A stretch of 64,000 bases of DNA from Bolinopsis microptera (GCF_026151205.1 NC_087076.1:1931692-1995691); one strand, 5' to 3'. Positions 36,798 through 48,100 are shown, counted from the stretch's first letter. A program made the numbers and translations. The notes: generated by a model from the sequence alone, not told the origin.

Positions 36798-36983
36798 ATG
36801 GCGGCCGCGCCAGCGGTTGTCATTAGCAATTATATTGAGAAGTCTCCGTTTGACTGTCAAAGTTGGCTGGCAGGGAATTCAAATAAATTGCAAAAGCAAA
36901 ATGTAATCACGTACGTAATCAAGATAATACATGGGAAACCTAATTTTAGACTATTTGTTAGTCTACAAATTATTAATGATTAA
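36798..36983 (+). CDS. Repeated 61-codon ORF, copy B
   Basis: Differs from copies A and C at a few residues only (QNVIT, LFVSLQIIND). The initiation context, length and the GTACGTAATC motif are conserved. An open stretch at 36931-37191 carries the possible second part. Confidence 0.4.
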   Translation: MAAAPAVVISNYIEKSPFDCQSWLAGNSNKLQKQNVITYVIKIIHGKPNFRLFVSLQIIND

Positions 36984-37178
36984 TTACAATGTTTGTGAAT
37001 TATTAATAAATGTATTTGATCATCAATGCGTGCTTTTTATAAAAGAAAAGCACGTCGGAGGGAATAAAGTTTGGTTTCTGGTCAGTAAACCACTTACCCA
37101 ATTCAAGAGGCTTACTGGGCAAGCACTAATCCGACAACAACAGAACAGCTACCATTTAGAATGGTTGGAAGCTTTGGA

Positions 37179-37603
37179 CAAATCAGCTTGATGAAATGTT
37201 CGCAAATTCACCCGTGCAAAATCTTGAGTTTACCCGAAACAGATTTGCTAGCCCTCAACTTGATCTCCACTGGAGTAACCAAATAGGACAGACCGGGGAA
37301 GCTTGCAATCTTATCAAGAGTGCACATGACCGCCTTGGGTATGCTTGTGAGGCGTATTTTGGCCTATTGACTCTAATGGACAGTTCGAACCAGGAGTCAG
37401 AGCAGAATAGGAAAACACTAGACCAATTGCTGGGTGTTGGACTCGGTCAGACAATGGCCCAACTCCTTCATATTAGAATAGTCTTCACACATAGATACAA
37501 TCACCCGGCCAAATCGGCTTCGACAGCTGAAGTTCAGAAGATTAGCCAGAAGTTCACGTCCGATATATTCAATTTCTTTATATTTTTGGCTTTTTTCATT
37601 TAG
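37179..37603 (+). pseudogene. DIRS-gag-like type 1, 5' truncated copy
   Basis: Starts inside the gag at NQLDEMFANSPVQN, runs to SASTAEVQKISQKF, and then reads through into the shared AT-rich segment because the MAADYHYY-stop ending is missing here. Several substitutions against the 35.2-kb copy show independent drift. Confidence 0.65.
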
Positions 37604-38664
37604 CTTTCTTTGATCTTTCTGGTATTCTTTATTCCCTTTCTTTTTGTGTACAGTCAACCCATTCATTTAAGAAGTTAAGAGCATGATATGCATTTTCGTT
37701 TATTTTTTATTTTTCTTGAGATGTATCAAATAAAGTCAGAACTCCGGATTGTCGAATGAATCAGCTGTACTCTGTAGTAGAAATATAAGTGAATGTGACA
37801 AGACTTAAGTAGAAGAGTACGGACCGGATATCACTTGTGAACCATGTTCTTGACATAGCATTTTTCTTAAAATACTATGTCTTAAACTTTAAAATTATAT
37901 AATTATTTATTATAACTGTGCTACCATCAGTTTTAATTGTATTTTTCAAGTGTACAGTCATACAGTGACAGAAAAAAGTGTTTGATACGTAGCCAGGCTC
38001 CTGAGAGCCACGATAAAGATAATTAAACGGCTTCACTTCAAGACATACCATCCTAGCCTCAACATTATAGTGTTTAATAGAACAATGTTGATATGTTAAG
38101 TTATATTTGTTTTATATTTTAAGTGCACTTGAATATCAAATATATTCGACGGCTAGAATTCGAGCAGCAATTACTCGGGGCAGAAATCACCCGTGAACCA
38201 TGTTCTTGAAATGGCGCTTAAAAAGAACTATTCCTTTTTAAGAATCAATCTTTGAAACTTTAAAATGTTAATATTATAGTATTATTGAAGAAGTATAGTA
38301 CGACAGGATTATATGCTATCACTAATAAAAACTTGATTCCAGCGAAGTATTTATCATCGTAAGAAATTTACAACACAAATTACTTTACTATTCCGGATAT
38401 TAGAAAGAAACGGATATGAACGAATACATGTCTGATAACTCTGAAGATAAACATCAGACTGGGAGCAGATAGTTTCTCAGAACTTACCAAAAAAAGTTTA
38501 ATTTATTATATATCTATTGTGGTTGTATAATATTATGTTATATTAATCTCAAAATAAGGGTACACGATCAAACGAGCACATGTTCGCCTGATATCGAACA
38601 GTACGCGCAAATGATGATACGTAATTTTAGAATTGGTTCTACATTATGACATAATGAATGGCGG

Positions 38665-38826
38665 CAAATTCACCCGTGCAAAATCCTGAGTTTACCCAAA
38701 ACAGATTTGCTAGCCCTCCACTTGATCTCCACTGAAGTAACCCAATAGGACAGACCAGGGAAGCTTGCAATCTTATCAAGAGTGCACATGACTGCCTTGG
38801 GTATGCTTGTGAGGCGTATTTTGGCC
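38665..38826 (+). pseudogene. DIRS-gag-like type 1, 162-bp internal fragment
   Basis: Covers NSPVQNPEFTQNRFASPPLD to ACEAYFG, with an in-frame stop where TGG became TGA. No ends of its own. Confidence 0.7.
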
Positions 38827-38995
38827 AAAAGTTTAATTTATTAATATATATCTATTGTGGTTGTATAATATTATGTTATATTAATCTCAAAATAAGCGTT
38901 CACGATCGAACAAGCACATGTTCGCCTGATATCGAACAGTACGCGCAAATGATGATACGTAATTTTAGAATTGGTTCTACATTATGACATAATGA

Positions 38996-39181
38996 ATGGC
39001 GGCCGCGCCAGCGGTTGTCATTAGCAATTATATTGAGAAGTCTCCGTTTGACTGTCAAAGTTGGCTGGCACGGAATTCAAATAAATTGCAAAAGCAAAAT
39101 TTAATCACGTACGTAATCAAGATAATACATGGGAAACCTAATTTTAGACTATTTGTTAGTCTAAAAATTATTAATGATTAA
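38996..39181 (+). CDS. Repeated 61-codon ORF, copy C
   Basis: As copies A and B, with Arg in place of Gly (WLARNSNK). The downstream open stretch 39174-39515 is longest here (VGGNKVGFLVSKPLTQFKRL, then HLEWLEALDSFENIVNDSSK) and might be exon 2 of the same gene. I could not find a splice pair that joins them cleanly. Confidence 0.4.
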   Translation: MAAAPAVVISNYIEKSPFDCQSWLARNSNKLQKQNLITYVIKIIHGKPNFRLFVSLKIIND

Positions 39182-39839
39182 TTACAATGTTTGTGAATTA
39201 TTAATAAATGTATTTGATCATCAATGCGTGCTTTTTATAAAAGAAAAGCACGTCGGAGGGAATAAAGTTGGGTTTCTGGTCAGTAAACCACTTACCCAAT
39301 TCAAGAGGCTTACTGGGCAAGCACTAATCCGACAACAACAGAACAGCTACCATTTAGAATGGTTGGAAGCTTTGGACAGTTTTGAAAATATTGTAAACGA
39401 CAGTTCAAAAGACATAAGGAACTTGGTCTCAAAACAACACATTTGCTTCAGACGAAGAACCGACAGTTACACCTTCACTCACTGCACTCAAAATAGAAAA
39501 AATACCCATAATTGAGGTATTGTAAAGGAACCTTAGTCAGTTTTCTTAATGTGAGAGTTTGGTTACGTTTGTGGAGATTATGATCTTTCAGGTCGGCTTA
39601 CTCTAAATGGAGTTGGATTTGGCGGTCTTGGATTTTTAAATATCATAACAATAACATTTTATTTTTCATTATCACTACGTCATTATGAACTGCACAATGT
39701 TAAATTTAAATAATACTTAAGTACCAGCTATAGTTCAATTTCATGAGAGCTGTATCCATCATAAGCTGTCTTTCTGTCTTTACTCACTATAACTTTTGCT
39801 TTACGTGGTACTACGTTTTGTAAACTAAATCATTTTCAG

Positions 39840-40473
39840 ATAGTATACAACCCAATTAACGGACAATGGGAGACAGTGAATACGTGGAAAGGCAAGTTTT
39901 AGTTTTGGCTTTCGATGTGAAGAAACACTTAGGGCTAGCAAAAAAGTTATATATCTATCCAAACTAAAATTATTATTATTAGACCAAGAAATTTAATCAA
40001 AGAAAAAAGAATAAGCCAGCTCAAGGTTGTAAGAAGAACTTAGTGTATGAAAAAATATACTCTGCAAGTGAATCAGACGAATCAGATAGCCAAGGTGATA
40101 GTAAAGAGGATAGCCATGAGGATAGTCTAGATGAAGGAGAAGATCAAAATGAAAGTTTGCTCATTGAGGTTTGGAAGGCAAAGAAAGTGATATCATTGGG
40201 AAATGGTTCTGTGCTGACTATGAGGGCACATTGATCAGGGCAACAAGACGATGGTTACAAGATGAAAATGGCAAAGTGGAGAGTTTACAGCTTGATTGCC
40301 TTAAGCCCCGTGTATGGAACAACTTTACTCTTGAATCATATCCCCCAGGCCAAGAAGATATCTACAATTTCAAACTTTGTATTATCTTTAAACCTAAAAA
40401 CAAATCAATTTATGAGATAAAGCATGCTGATGCCGCTAGGAGAGACACGAGTCGTCGTGAAATTCCACTATAA
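39840..40473 (+). pseudogene. Unidentified spliced gene or transposon fragment, acidic then globular
   Basis: An acidic stretch (YSASESDESDSQGDSKEDSH, EDSLDEGEDQNESLL) is followed, after a possible small intron or frameshift near 40165, by SDIIGKWFCADYEGTLIRAT, QLDCLKPRVWNNFTLES and PPGQEDIY. The second part resembles small domains found near transposon ORFs in invertebrate genomes, but I cannot name it. From about 40380 it runs into the dispersed repeat with KNKSIYEIKHADAARRD, so it is probably truncated. Confidence 0.35.
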
Positions 40474-40818
40474 CGAAGAGGGCATCCTAATATCCCACAC
40501 TGGATACGTTGTAGTGAACAGGAACGTTATATTTAATCTAATTTAATGTTTAAAACAAATATGATGAGTATGTTTTATATGTATTCAATCAGGAAAACAT
40601 TCACCGGATGTTGAATGTTGATATTATCAGGGTGGGTTCAGAACCATCGACACCAATCATAAACATAGAGGTGCCAATCCGTTCGCACACAGTGGACTTC
40701 GAAGCGTTATTTTATGGGGTGAAGAACACCTAGACATTCCCTGAAGGCAAGGCTGTATTTAATGGTGTCAAAACAAATAAGACTTTGCTTCTTTTTATTC
40801 TATTTTATTCTATTTTTT

Positions 40819-42998
40819 ACAACAAATATGTTGAGTATGTTTTATTATCAAGGACGACAAGGAGACAGCTATGTGGCAGTACCGGAGAGAGATATCCGGC
40901 TGGAAAGAACAGGAATGTTAATATCCCACACTGAATATGATGCCGCCAGTTTCATACATACGGTCAAACACGTACTTGAAGGCGATCTAGACGAACTCAT
41001 CGCCCAAATCAGTCGTGCAGAAGGGCTAGGCCGTAACAAAGAACGGTACGTAACGGAATTACGTAACAGGAAACGACTCCGGACGGAAGGAATTTGGGAA
41101 TATCATCTCGAACTACACAAACTGGCAAAGAAGGCCTACCCAGAAAATGACGCTATGAGAAATGGGTCCCTCAGAGAATCGTTCATCGCCAACATCAATG
41201 AACCACAAGCAAGAGAACGACCCTCAACCCTATACCCCCAGCGGTCTACGAACCAACTACACCGATGTCATACTACAACGGACTGTTTTTTTACAACAAA
41301 TATATTGAGTATGTTTTATTATCAAGGACTACAAGGGGACAGCTATGTGGCGGTACCGGAGAGAGGTATCCTACTGGAGAGAACAGGTACCTCAATATCC
41401 CACACTGGATAATGGATGCAGTGAACAGGAACGTTATATTCTATTTTATTTTATTTTTACAACAAATATGATGAGTGTGTTTTATTACTTTATTATCAAG
41501 GACGACAAGGAGACAGCTATGTTGCAGTACCGGAGAGAGGTATCCTGCTGGATATAACAGGAATGTTGATAAGCCACACTGGATATAATGGTCATGATGC
41601 CGCCAGTTTTATACTCCAAATGTCCCCTTTTAACCAAGGGATCAGTGTAAAAGGACAAACTGTGACAAATAAAATATGAATATAAATTAAAAACATTTTA
41701 AGTTCTTGTAAGTCATGTGACGGAAAAAAGTTGTATGACTGAAGAATGTTTACGCTGGACATCAATCCGATGCCGCGAGGAGAAACACAAGTCATAGTGA
41801 AATTCCACTATAAAGAAGATGGTATGTTTTATTTTTATTGTCTTTTTAAACGTAAAAACAAATCAATTTATGAGATAAAGCGAATTAGATTAATCTTTTG
41901 ATTATATTTTCATCTTTTATTGAATTATGTATGTAGTGATTGTAGCTGGGATGCAGTTATCTATATTAAAAAATGGTCCCTGGACATCCCCAACGTGATT
42001 AAACCATTAATTGAGCGATAAAAAGGTTTACGGTCAGAGTTCTTGTAAATCATATAATGATCGAAAAAAATCTGTATGGCTAAAGATATGCCATGTGGAT
42101 TATACGTCAGTGTATGTTGACTGCATGTCATACAAACAAGCTTGCTAGCAGCAGCATGTTATAATAGTATAATGTATTTAATGAGGAAAACATAACCGGG
42201 TATGGTAACAGTAGAATTATTATTATTGTACAGTTAAACGTATTGTTTTATATTACAAAACAAGGAAATTCAGATAAGGTCGAAGGATGTGATATAATAT
42301 GGTGATCTATGGTATCTTAATCTCGATATTGTTCAGAATGTTGAGATTAAAGAATGTACCAAAAAGAATTCGGCCTCAGGTGAGGTGCAGTTGGTGCAGA
42401 AAAGTCATCTCTGACCAAGGAAAGAAACGACACAGCATCGAACAACAGTTACAACACCCATAAATTATTTAAGATTTTTCTCAACACAAATCACTGTTAA
42501 TGTTCAATCATAAATCTTAACTTAAGGTTTCTTCATGTCGCATAACTAAACATACATGGCATATTACATACATCATACACATAACACATTTCACAGTTTA
42601 AGTTCACTTTTCAGGGAGAAACAGTCACCTACAGTAAATATGAGGGACCACCTGCACCTGCGGCGATGCAGATAAAAAGATGGCTGCAGCCGAAGCTGAG
42701 GCCACTATCTGCTCCACAAATAAGTAAGTATACAGCGAATGGTCATGATCCACATTGCTGAGGTTCGCACGTACAAGAGTTGGTAAGCTGTTAAATTTAT
42801 AATGCTGAGAGCACTTCCACTTTGAATATTTTCCATATCATTGCATCTTTATTTTACCTGGAGGCAGCAGACAACCTTAAAAAGGCTTTAAACGCAACAA
42901 ATATGATGAGTATGTTTTATTATCAAGGACGACAAGGAGACAGCTGTACTGGAGAGAGGTATCCTGCTGGAAAGGACAGGAACGTTGATAACCTACAC
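40819..42998 (+). repeat. Four copies of a ~115-bp repeat
   Basis: Copies at 40819-40936, 41293-41408, 41459-41585 and 42895-42998 begin ACAACAAATATG and run through TATTATCAAGGACGACAAGG, ACAGCTATGTGGCAGTACCG and GAGAGAGGTATCC to CACACTGGAT. Partial copies lie near 40553 and 43780. Spacing is irregular. They surround the Ty3-like gag relic and may be its LTR or a solo repeat family. Confidence 0.6.
40937..41225 (+). pseudogene. Ty3/Gypsy-type gag relic
   Basis: GDLDELIAQISRAEGLGRN, ERYVTELRNRKRLRTEGIWE, YHLELHKLAKKAYP and SLRESFIANINEPQARE match the retrotransposon gag capsid-like domain (a region of regularly spaced Arg, Leu and Ala-Tyr-Pro). Only about 95 codons, with no zinc knuckle and no pol nearby. 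It is flanked by the ~115-bp repeat. Confidence 0.55.
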
Positions 42999-43970
42999 TT
43001 GATAGTGGATATGTTGCCGTCAGCTTTATACTACAATTGTCCCCTTTTAACCTAGGGAGCGGTGTGAAAGGACAAAATGTAAAAAATAATATATGAATAT
43101 AAATTAAAAACAGTTGAAGTTATTTTAAGTCATGTGATGGAAAAAAGTTGTATGAATGAAGAATGTTTACGCTAGACATAATGCCTATGCCACGAGGAGA
43201 AACCGTAACCACCACGGTTATAATGTATTCAATGACGAAAACATAACCGGGTACGGTAACAGTAGAATTATTATTATTATACAGTTTTAACCGTATTGTT
43301 TTATATTACAAAACAAGGTAATTCAGATAGATTGAAGGATGTGATATAAGGTACCAGAACGCTTTCCTGTGGAGGTCATGGAGCTTATTACTGGTGAGAG
43401 TGTAAACATGCATACAAGTAAGTATACAGCGAATGGTTATGATCCACATTGCTGAGAACAGGAGATGGTAAATATATAAATTAATTTTAAATTTATTGAT
43501 TATTTTCCATATCATTGCATCTCTATTTGTCCAATTTACAATGCGCTTAAAGAGAAAAATGTTCGGACAACGACAGAAAACCGATAATCATAACCAAGGG
43601 GCCAAGGGGAATTTTGTGGAATCGCCACCCCAACCAGTACATCAGACTTCAGAGCTGACTTGGAAACCGTACAACGAGGCAAAATGTGCGCTGTCAAGCG
43701 AGGTAAGGGATATCTGGCCAAAGGCTGATACCTGCCCCTACTAAGTAGTCTATATTTATCAAATATTTTATTATTTTCACAACAAGTATGATGAGTATTT
43801 TTTATTCTCTATAAACCTAAAAACTATTTCATTCCAGTCCTTCATAGTGCCTCTTGAGCTCGGCGACGAGCGACTTACAGTGTTTTTAAAGTTAAATTTA
43901 AAATTTAACTTCCGTGCCGCACACGATACGACCTGACTGTCTGAATCGAGTGCTGACTCATATTTAGGTT
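41822..43970. other. AT-rich repeat-filled sequence, no clear gene
   Basis: Contains paired blocks such as ATAACCGGGTATGGTAACAG (42190 and 43240 regions) and TAAGTATACAGCGAATGGT (42720 and 43420), showing an internal duplication of about 1 kb. A 43496-43744 open frame (QRQKTDNHNQGAKGNFVESP) has no recognised family. Confidence 0.4.
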
Positions 43971-44238
43971 GTGATCCGAAAATGGGATCCTCAGTTTTAG
44001 AGCCACCGATTGGCGGCGACTTACATGAGACGATAGGTATATCGTCGTTATATTTTAGCGAAACATCAGGAGATGCACCTTGCATGGTCTCGGGGCTAGC
44101 CAGGACAGTGGTGGGGTGGAATCCCACTGGGTTGTGGGCTTCTGCTTCGCCGCCGAATCGGTGGGCCCGCCAGAGATGGGACAAGTGACAGATTCTGAAA
44201 TGTTTGGCTTTCACTCATTTCGTAATTCCCAGGAATAT

Positions 44239-45009
44239 ATGATAGACGAAATGACAGAAACAGCTCCCCCGGCCTGTGATCATCTGATCCGACCGATAGC
44301 GGAGCCATCTATTAGACCAATTCCCGAAGGATTCAAGACTTATGTCAATACTTTCATACCAAAATCTCAATTGGAGGATATGTTTTCAAACTCAAGCCTT
44401 AATCACCCAGAGTTTACAACTAACCGGTTCAAGAGTCCGGAGCTGGACATCCATTGGGCTAAACCACCTGGCCAAACCGGAGAAACCTGTGCTCTAATCC
44501 AGAGTGCTTATGATCGAACAGGTTTAGCCTGTGAAGCGTATTTCGGGTTACTGGCATTGTTAGACGACCCTAGCCATGACGCACAACGAGAAAGAGCTAA
44601 ACTAACTCAGCTTTTGGGGGTCGGCCTAGGACAGACACTAGCGCAGCTACTACACGTCAGGAGAGTGCTGACTCTCAGATATAACCTACCAGCGAGATCC
44701 GCAACGACAGCAGAGACCCTCCTCAAGGGGGCATATTCAGAGAACCTGTTTAACATTGGGGTCAAGGAACAGCAATACTTGTTTGGAGAGAAGTTCATAG
44801 AAAAGATGAAACCCTTAGCAACGTCAGCCCCCCTTCAGCAATACCCGCACCCAGTTACCAGGTCAGTTATGTCCAGGGAAGAATCCCGGACACTTATAAT
44901 TCCACAAAGGAAACCATATTCTAGAAACTGGAAACATACCTATTGTTCTGTTTCGCACCAAAAATTTAAAACTTTCGGATACGGATCCTCAAAAGGAGGA
45001 CGTATCTAA
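44239..45009 (+). CDS. DIRS-like gag (type 2), 256 codons
   Basis: Starts MIDEMTETAPPACDHLI after the leader motif GTAATTCCCAG. Conserved blocks shared with type 1: PIAEPSIRPIPEGFKTYVNT, LDIHWAKPPGQTGETCALI, ACEAYFGLLALLDDPSHD and LGVGLGQTLAQLLHVRRVLT. It continues with ETLLKGAYSENLFNIGVKE and YLFGEKFIEKMKPL, the part absent from type 1. Presumed to form the particle that packages the element RNA. The last 40 residues are probably out of the original frame, since a Ser-rich linker follows in another frame. Confidence 0.6.
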   Translation: MIDEMTETAPPACDHLIRPIAEPSIRPIPEGFKTYVNTFIPKSQLEDMFSNSSLNHPEFTTNRFKSPELDIHWAKPPGQTGETCALIQSAYDRTGLACEAYFGLLALLDDPSHDAQRERAKLTQLLGVGLGQTLAQLLHVRRVLTLRYNLPARSATTAETLLKGAYSENLFNIGVKEQQYLFGEKFIEKMKPLATSAPLQQYPHPVTRSVMSREESRTLIIPQRKPYSRNWKHTYCSVSHQKFKTFGYGSSKGGRI

Positions 45010-45260
45010 GACTCCATCTGAGTATAAGGACCCTTGTATAGGGAATCCAGAACCGCCAAAACTGGAGGGTTATATGAACCCGCAGTTGCGGTCACAATAC
45101 GGAGCCTCAAAAGGAAGGCGTATTTCACAGATCCAATACGGAGCCTCAAAAGGAGGGCGTATTTCGGACAAATCTACTTCCTCTAATAGTAGTTCCTCAA
45201 GCAGTAGCTCTTCGGATAAGAGTCCCTCGAATAGTAGCTCCTTGCCCTTTCGTGAGGTGG
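44975..45260 (+). repeat. Gag-linker minisatellite and Ser-rich tract
   Basis: The unit (A)TACGGA(T/G)CCTCAAAAGGA-GCGTAT occurs three times (about 44978, 45098 and 45135), reading Y-G-A-S-K-G-G-R-I-S. About 70 bases of AGTAGCTCT-like serine codons follow. Confidence 0.7.
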
Positions 45261-45269
45261 CCTGACACG

Positions 45270-45980
45270 GGCCAAAATCTAGTGGCGTGGCAACAGCTGA
45301 CCACGGACAGAAATATCCTAGAGTGGGTATCAGGAAAAAAACTCTAGTTCCAATCGGAACCGGTTTATCCCCCGAGGAAGGTAGTATATCGTCATGCGCG
45401 AAGGACGCAACAGGTGCTAGACCGGCTGGTCCAGGACCTAGTTCACCAAAGCATAGTGGTAGAGTGTTTGGCTCCCAAATGCATATCGGGCTTGTTTACG
45501 GTACCGAAATCGAATCAGCAGCACAGACTAGTGATAGATTTATCAGGTCTGAACAAGCATTTAGTAAAGAACCATTTCAAGATGAGTTTGCTGACTTCTA
45601 CGCTAGACATCTTGTCTCCAGGGGATTGGATGACAAAGGTGGACCTGAAAAATGCGTATTACTCGGTCCCAATAGCGGAGGAACACCAACCTTATCTAGC
45701 CTTCATATGGAAGGAGAGGGTGTGGAAGTTCACAAGGATGTGCTTCGGCATGTCTCCGGCCCCAAGAATCTTTACCAAGGTGTTGAAACCGGTCGCAGCA
45801 TGGCTTCGCTCGCAAGGAGCAAAGCTAACAATCTACATAGACAACTTCTGGATAGCTCATGCCTCCAAGAGGAGGTGCAGGGAGCTTACCCAAATGCTCA
45901 TCCAAACCCTGATAAACCTAGGGTTTATGATCAGCTGGATCGCCAATCATGTAAATGAATATGAGTATAAAGCAAATTAA
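45270..45980 (+). pseudogene. DIRS-type reverse transcriptase, truncated, with altered catalytic motif
   Basis: Begins NLVAWQQLTTDRNILEWVSG, has an in-frame TAG near 45350, then SGLFTVPKSNQQHRLVIDLS, WMTKVDLKNAYYSVPIAEEH, FGMSPAPRIFTKVLKPVAAW and LTIYIDNFWIAHAS. These are RT motifs in the DIRS/Ngaro style (PRIFTK-LKPV). The usual Y-x-D-D is Y-I-D-N here. It ends at NHVNEYEYKAN with no thumb, RNase H or recombinase. A dead copy. Confidence 0.7.
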
Positions 45981-46243
45981 ATTCATCTTTTAATTATATT
46001 TTAATCTTTCATTGAAAAATGTTCCTGGGAAGCAATTATCTATATTACAAAATACTCTCTGGACATCCCGGACGTGATTCAAAGCTAGAAAATTGTAAAT
46101 CATAGAGCGATAAAACAGCTGAAGTTCTTGTTAGTCATGTGATGGAAAAAAGTTGTATTACCGAAGAATGTTTACGCTGGACATCATGCCGATGCAGCGA
46201 GGAGAGACACGAGTCATCGCGAAATTCTACTACGACGAAGAAG

Positions 46244-47397
46244 TATTGTTAACCGTAAACAAAGGTCCCGATAGCTAAATTCTCATTATTTCACGACACC
46301 ATCACCTTCATTTCTGGGGTTTAATTTAGGGAGGGGGGTTAATAACAACACTAAGATTGGATGTGGCCATATCACATCAACAATGAGTCCGCAAAACAAC
46401 AGCAATAGTGCGTTGGCATACCCCAAAATCGGTTAGTGTATTAGAGTGGTGAACTGAAGTGTAACGTGAGATATTAGAGAACTAGGAGACAACAGAAGAC
46501 AAGTAATGATCATCATCAGAGAAGAGTATTGAACCTAGAAAAAGGAAGTGTATAAACAAAGTTTTAGTTAGTATAGTATTTTAATAGTAGTTTATACTTG
46601 AGGAAGTTAAGGGCGAGTATTATATGAACAACATCATAGTAGTCCAAAGATAAGTCTGTTTTTCACTTTGGTACCTTGTACCTCTGATGCATAATAATAT
46701 TGATCTCAGACAAAGGAAACTTATTTTGGTTCGAATCCAGTTGGCAACATTGCTGTAAGAGTCTTGCCTTTTTCAGCCATCGAAGGACATAAGTTTCATA
46801 AAAGATCTTGCATTACTAACGGCATAAAAGTTGCCTGCTCCACTGTAATAACTCTATGATTGTCCCAAACTAAATGATTACTTAATATAAGTAATGAGGA
46901 CTCATTAGAGTTTAGGGGTCCCTGACAGCCCTTGCTGTCTCGAATGACCACATATATTGATAAGGAACTTGAAGAGGCCAACTGGAACAACGACGGTCAA
47001 AAGTAACCATTTAACCCCAAAACTAAGGGTTAACTGTTCCTAAAACTGTCGATTGTGATTGGTTGCTGGATGATAGAAACTTTTAAGTATTTAAATATCA
47101 TGTTAGCCTTTATTGGGCAATAATTGTAATATGTATCTAATTGGCTGTATTTCAGATAAATCGGCTGTTGGAGGGTCGTCAATAAGTTGCCTGGAGTCTT
47201 TCCTGACAAGCTATACAAAAGAGCATTTGGACGAAGAATGTTTCTAGTTCCTTGGTAAAGTACAGACACGACTAATGAACGGTCATTATGATGACTAAAT
47301 CATTGTAGAGACTTAGTGAGCTAGAGAGTTGGTACGAGAGTGACCAGTGCAGTGCAGAATGTTTCATATAACCAAATGTGTGTTATAAGGCAGAAAA
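46244..47397. other. No gene recognised
   Basis: AT-rich sequence with a G-run (GGGAGGGGGGTT near 46330). Nothing coding was identified. Confidence 0.4.
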
Positions 47398-48100
47398 GTA
47401 AGATGCCTGGATCATCAAAAATATCGATTAAAGATATAAGAGAGATCTTTATCGTTAATGGGCTACCACGAAACACCACCTAGAGTTCAGTTAGTCACTG
47501 TTTTAATTAGGGAGATTCTACCAGGACCCCTACTATTTACTAAGAACATGCTTGAGGCGATAAAGAATTCTTTGAAAGACAGGGGACGACTCAAATTTGA
47601 GTCAACGTTCAGAACGATCGCAGAGTTGACTGCGAGAAAAGAGAGGATTGACAGTATTAAGTATCAGGTCAGCCCAGCCGTCCTGTCACCTGCATCAGTC
47701 CCAGCGGCTAAAGCTCACCAGTCAAACCCGATCAAACATAGCCTGGTTTAAATTAGCTGAAAAGTAAACCTGCTCAAATTTATGTCTACAGGAAACACAC
47801 TCAACTCCACAAGTTGAAAGAGATTGGAAAACTTGTGGGATGCGGATGGGGATATTATTTTTAATCACGGTACATGGAATTCGGTGGGTATTGCCTTCCT
47901 TGTCAAACAATATACTTCTTACTATCACCAACCATCGTACTATCAGTCAAGGTCGTGCAATCCTTTTAGAGTTTGAGAACGGTTCCCGTAAACTGTGTTT
48001 GGTTAACGTTTACTTTACCTTTTTATTTTTTATTTTATTTTTTTTTTCTTTTCTTTTTTCTTGTCTTTTTTCTTTTCTTTTCTTTTTCTTTAGTTTATCA
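47398..48100 (+). pseudogene. LINE 5' relic: ORF1-like and endonuclease fragments, copy 1
   Basis: MPGSSKISIKDIREIFIVNG opens at 47403 and continues after a frameshift as VQLVTVLIREILPGPLLFTK and RTIAELTARKERIDSIKY, perhaps an ORF1 start. From about 47850, pieces of a LINE endonuclease appear in two frames: NHGTWNSVGIAFLVK, then LLTITNHRTISQGRAILLEF and LCLVNVY. The domain breaks off in a pyrimidine-rich tract at 48010-48095. Confidence 0.5.

Larger units (their letters stand above)
35149..37178. repeat. Mosaic unit B
   Basis: Order: gag type 1, shared AT-rich segment (35682-36797), 61-codon ORF, tail ending in GGAAGCTTTGGACA at 37178. There the sequence switches in mid-phrase to gag sequence (AATCAGCTTGATGAAATG). 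Confidence 0.8.
37604..39500. repeat. Mosaic unit C with internal gag insertion
   Basis: The shared AT-rich segment runs to ATAATGAATGGCGG at 38664, exactly where the 61-codon ORF should begin. A gag type 1 piece (38665-38826, CAAATTCACCCGTG to TATTTTGGCC) follows. Then the last 170 bases of the AT-rich segment are repeated before the 61-codon ORF at last appears. The junctions show only 1-4 bases of shared sequence. Confidence 0.8.
43980..45980 (+). mobile_element. DIRS-like retrotransposon, 5' leader, gag and truncated RT
   Basis: The longest copy of this family here: leader (43980-44238), gag ORF, a low-complexity linker, and an RT cut off after the catalytic region. No tyrosine recombinase, RNase H or methyltransferase domain follows, and the sequence after 45980 is the dispersed repeat. 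The DIRS assignment rests on the RT style. Confidence 0.65.
40425..46243. repeat. Dispersed short repeat encoding IMPMPRGE-like peptide
   Basis: Related segments at 40425-40490, 41735-41821, 43155-43210 and 46160-46243 share GAAGAATGTTTACGCTGGACATCA-type sequence, then CCGATGCCGCGAGGAGA and GTGAAATTCCACTA. In one frame they read about I-M-P-M-P-R-G-E-T-R-V-(I/V)-V-K-F-H-Y-(N/D)-E-E. They are copies of one old exon or element end. Sequence between the copies is annotated separately. Confidence 0.5.

Noticed and set aside
43777-44308. Minus-strand frames opposite the DIRS leader and gag
   Set aside because: No family resemblance, and they overlap a better supported gag on the plus strand.
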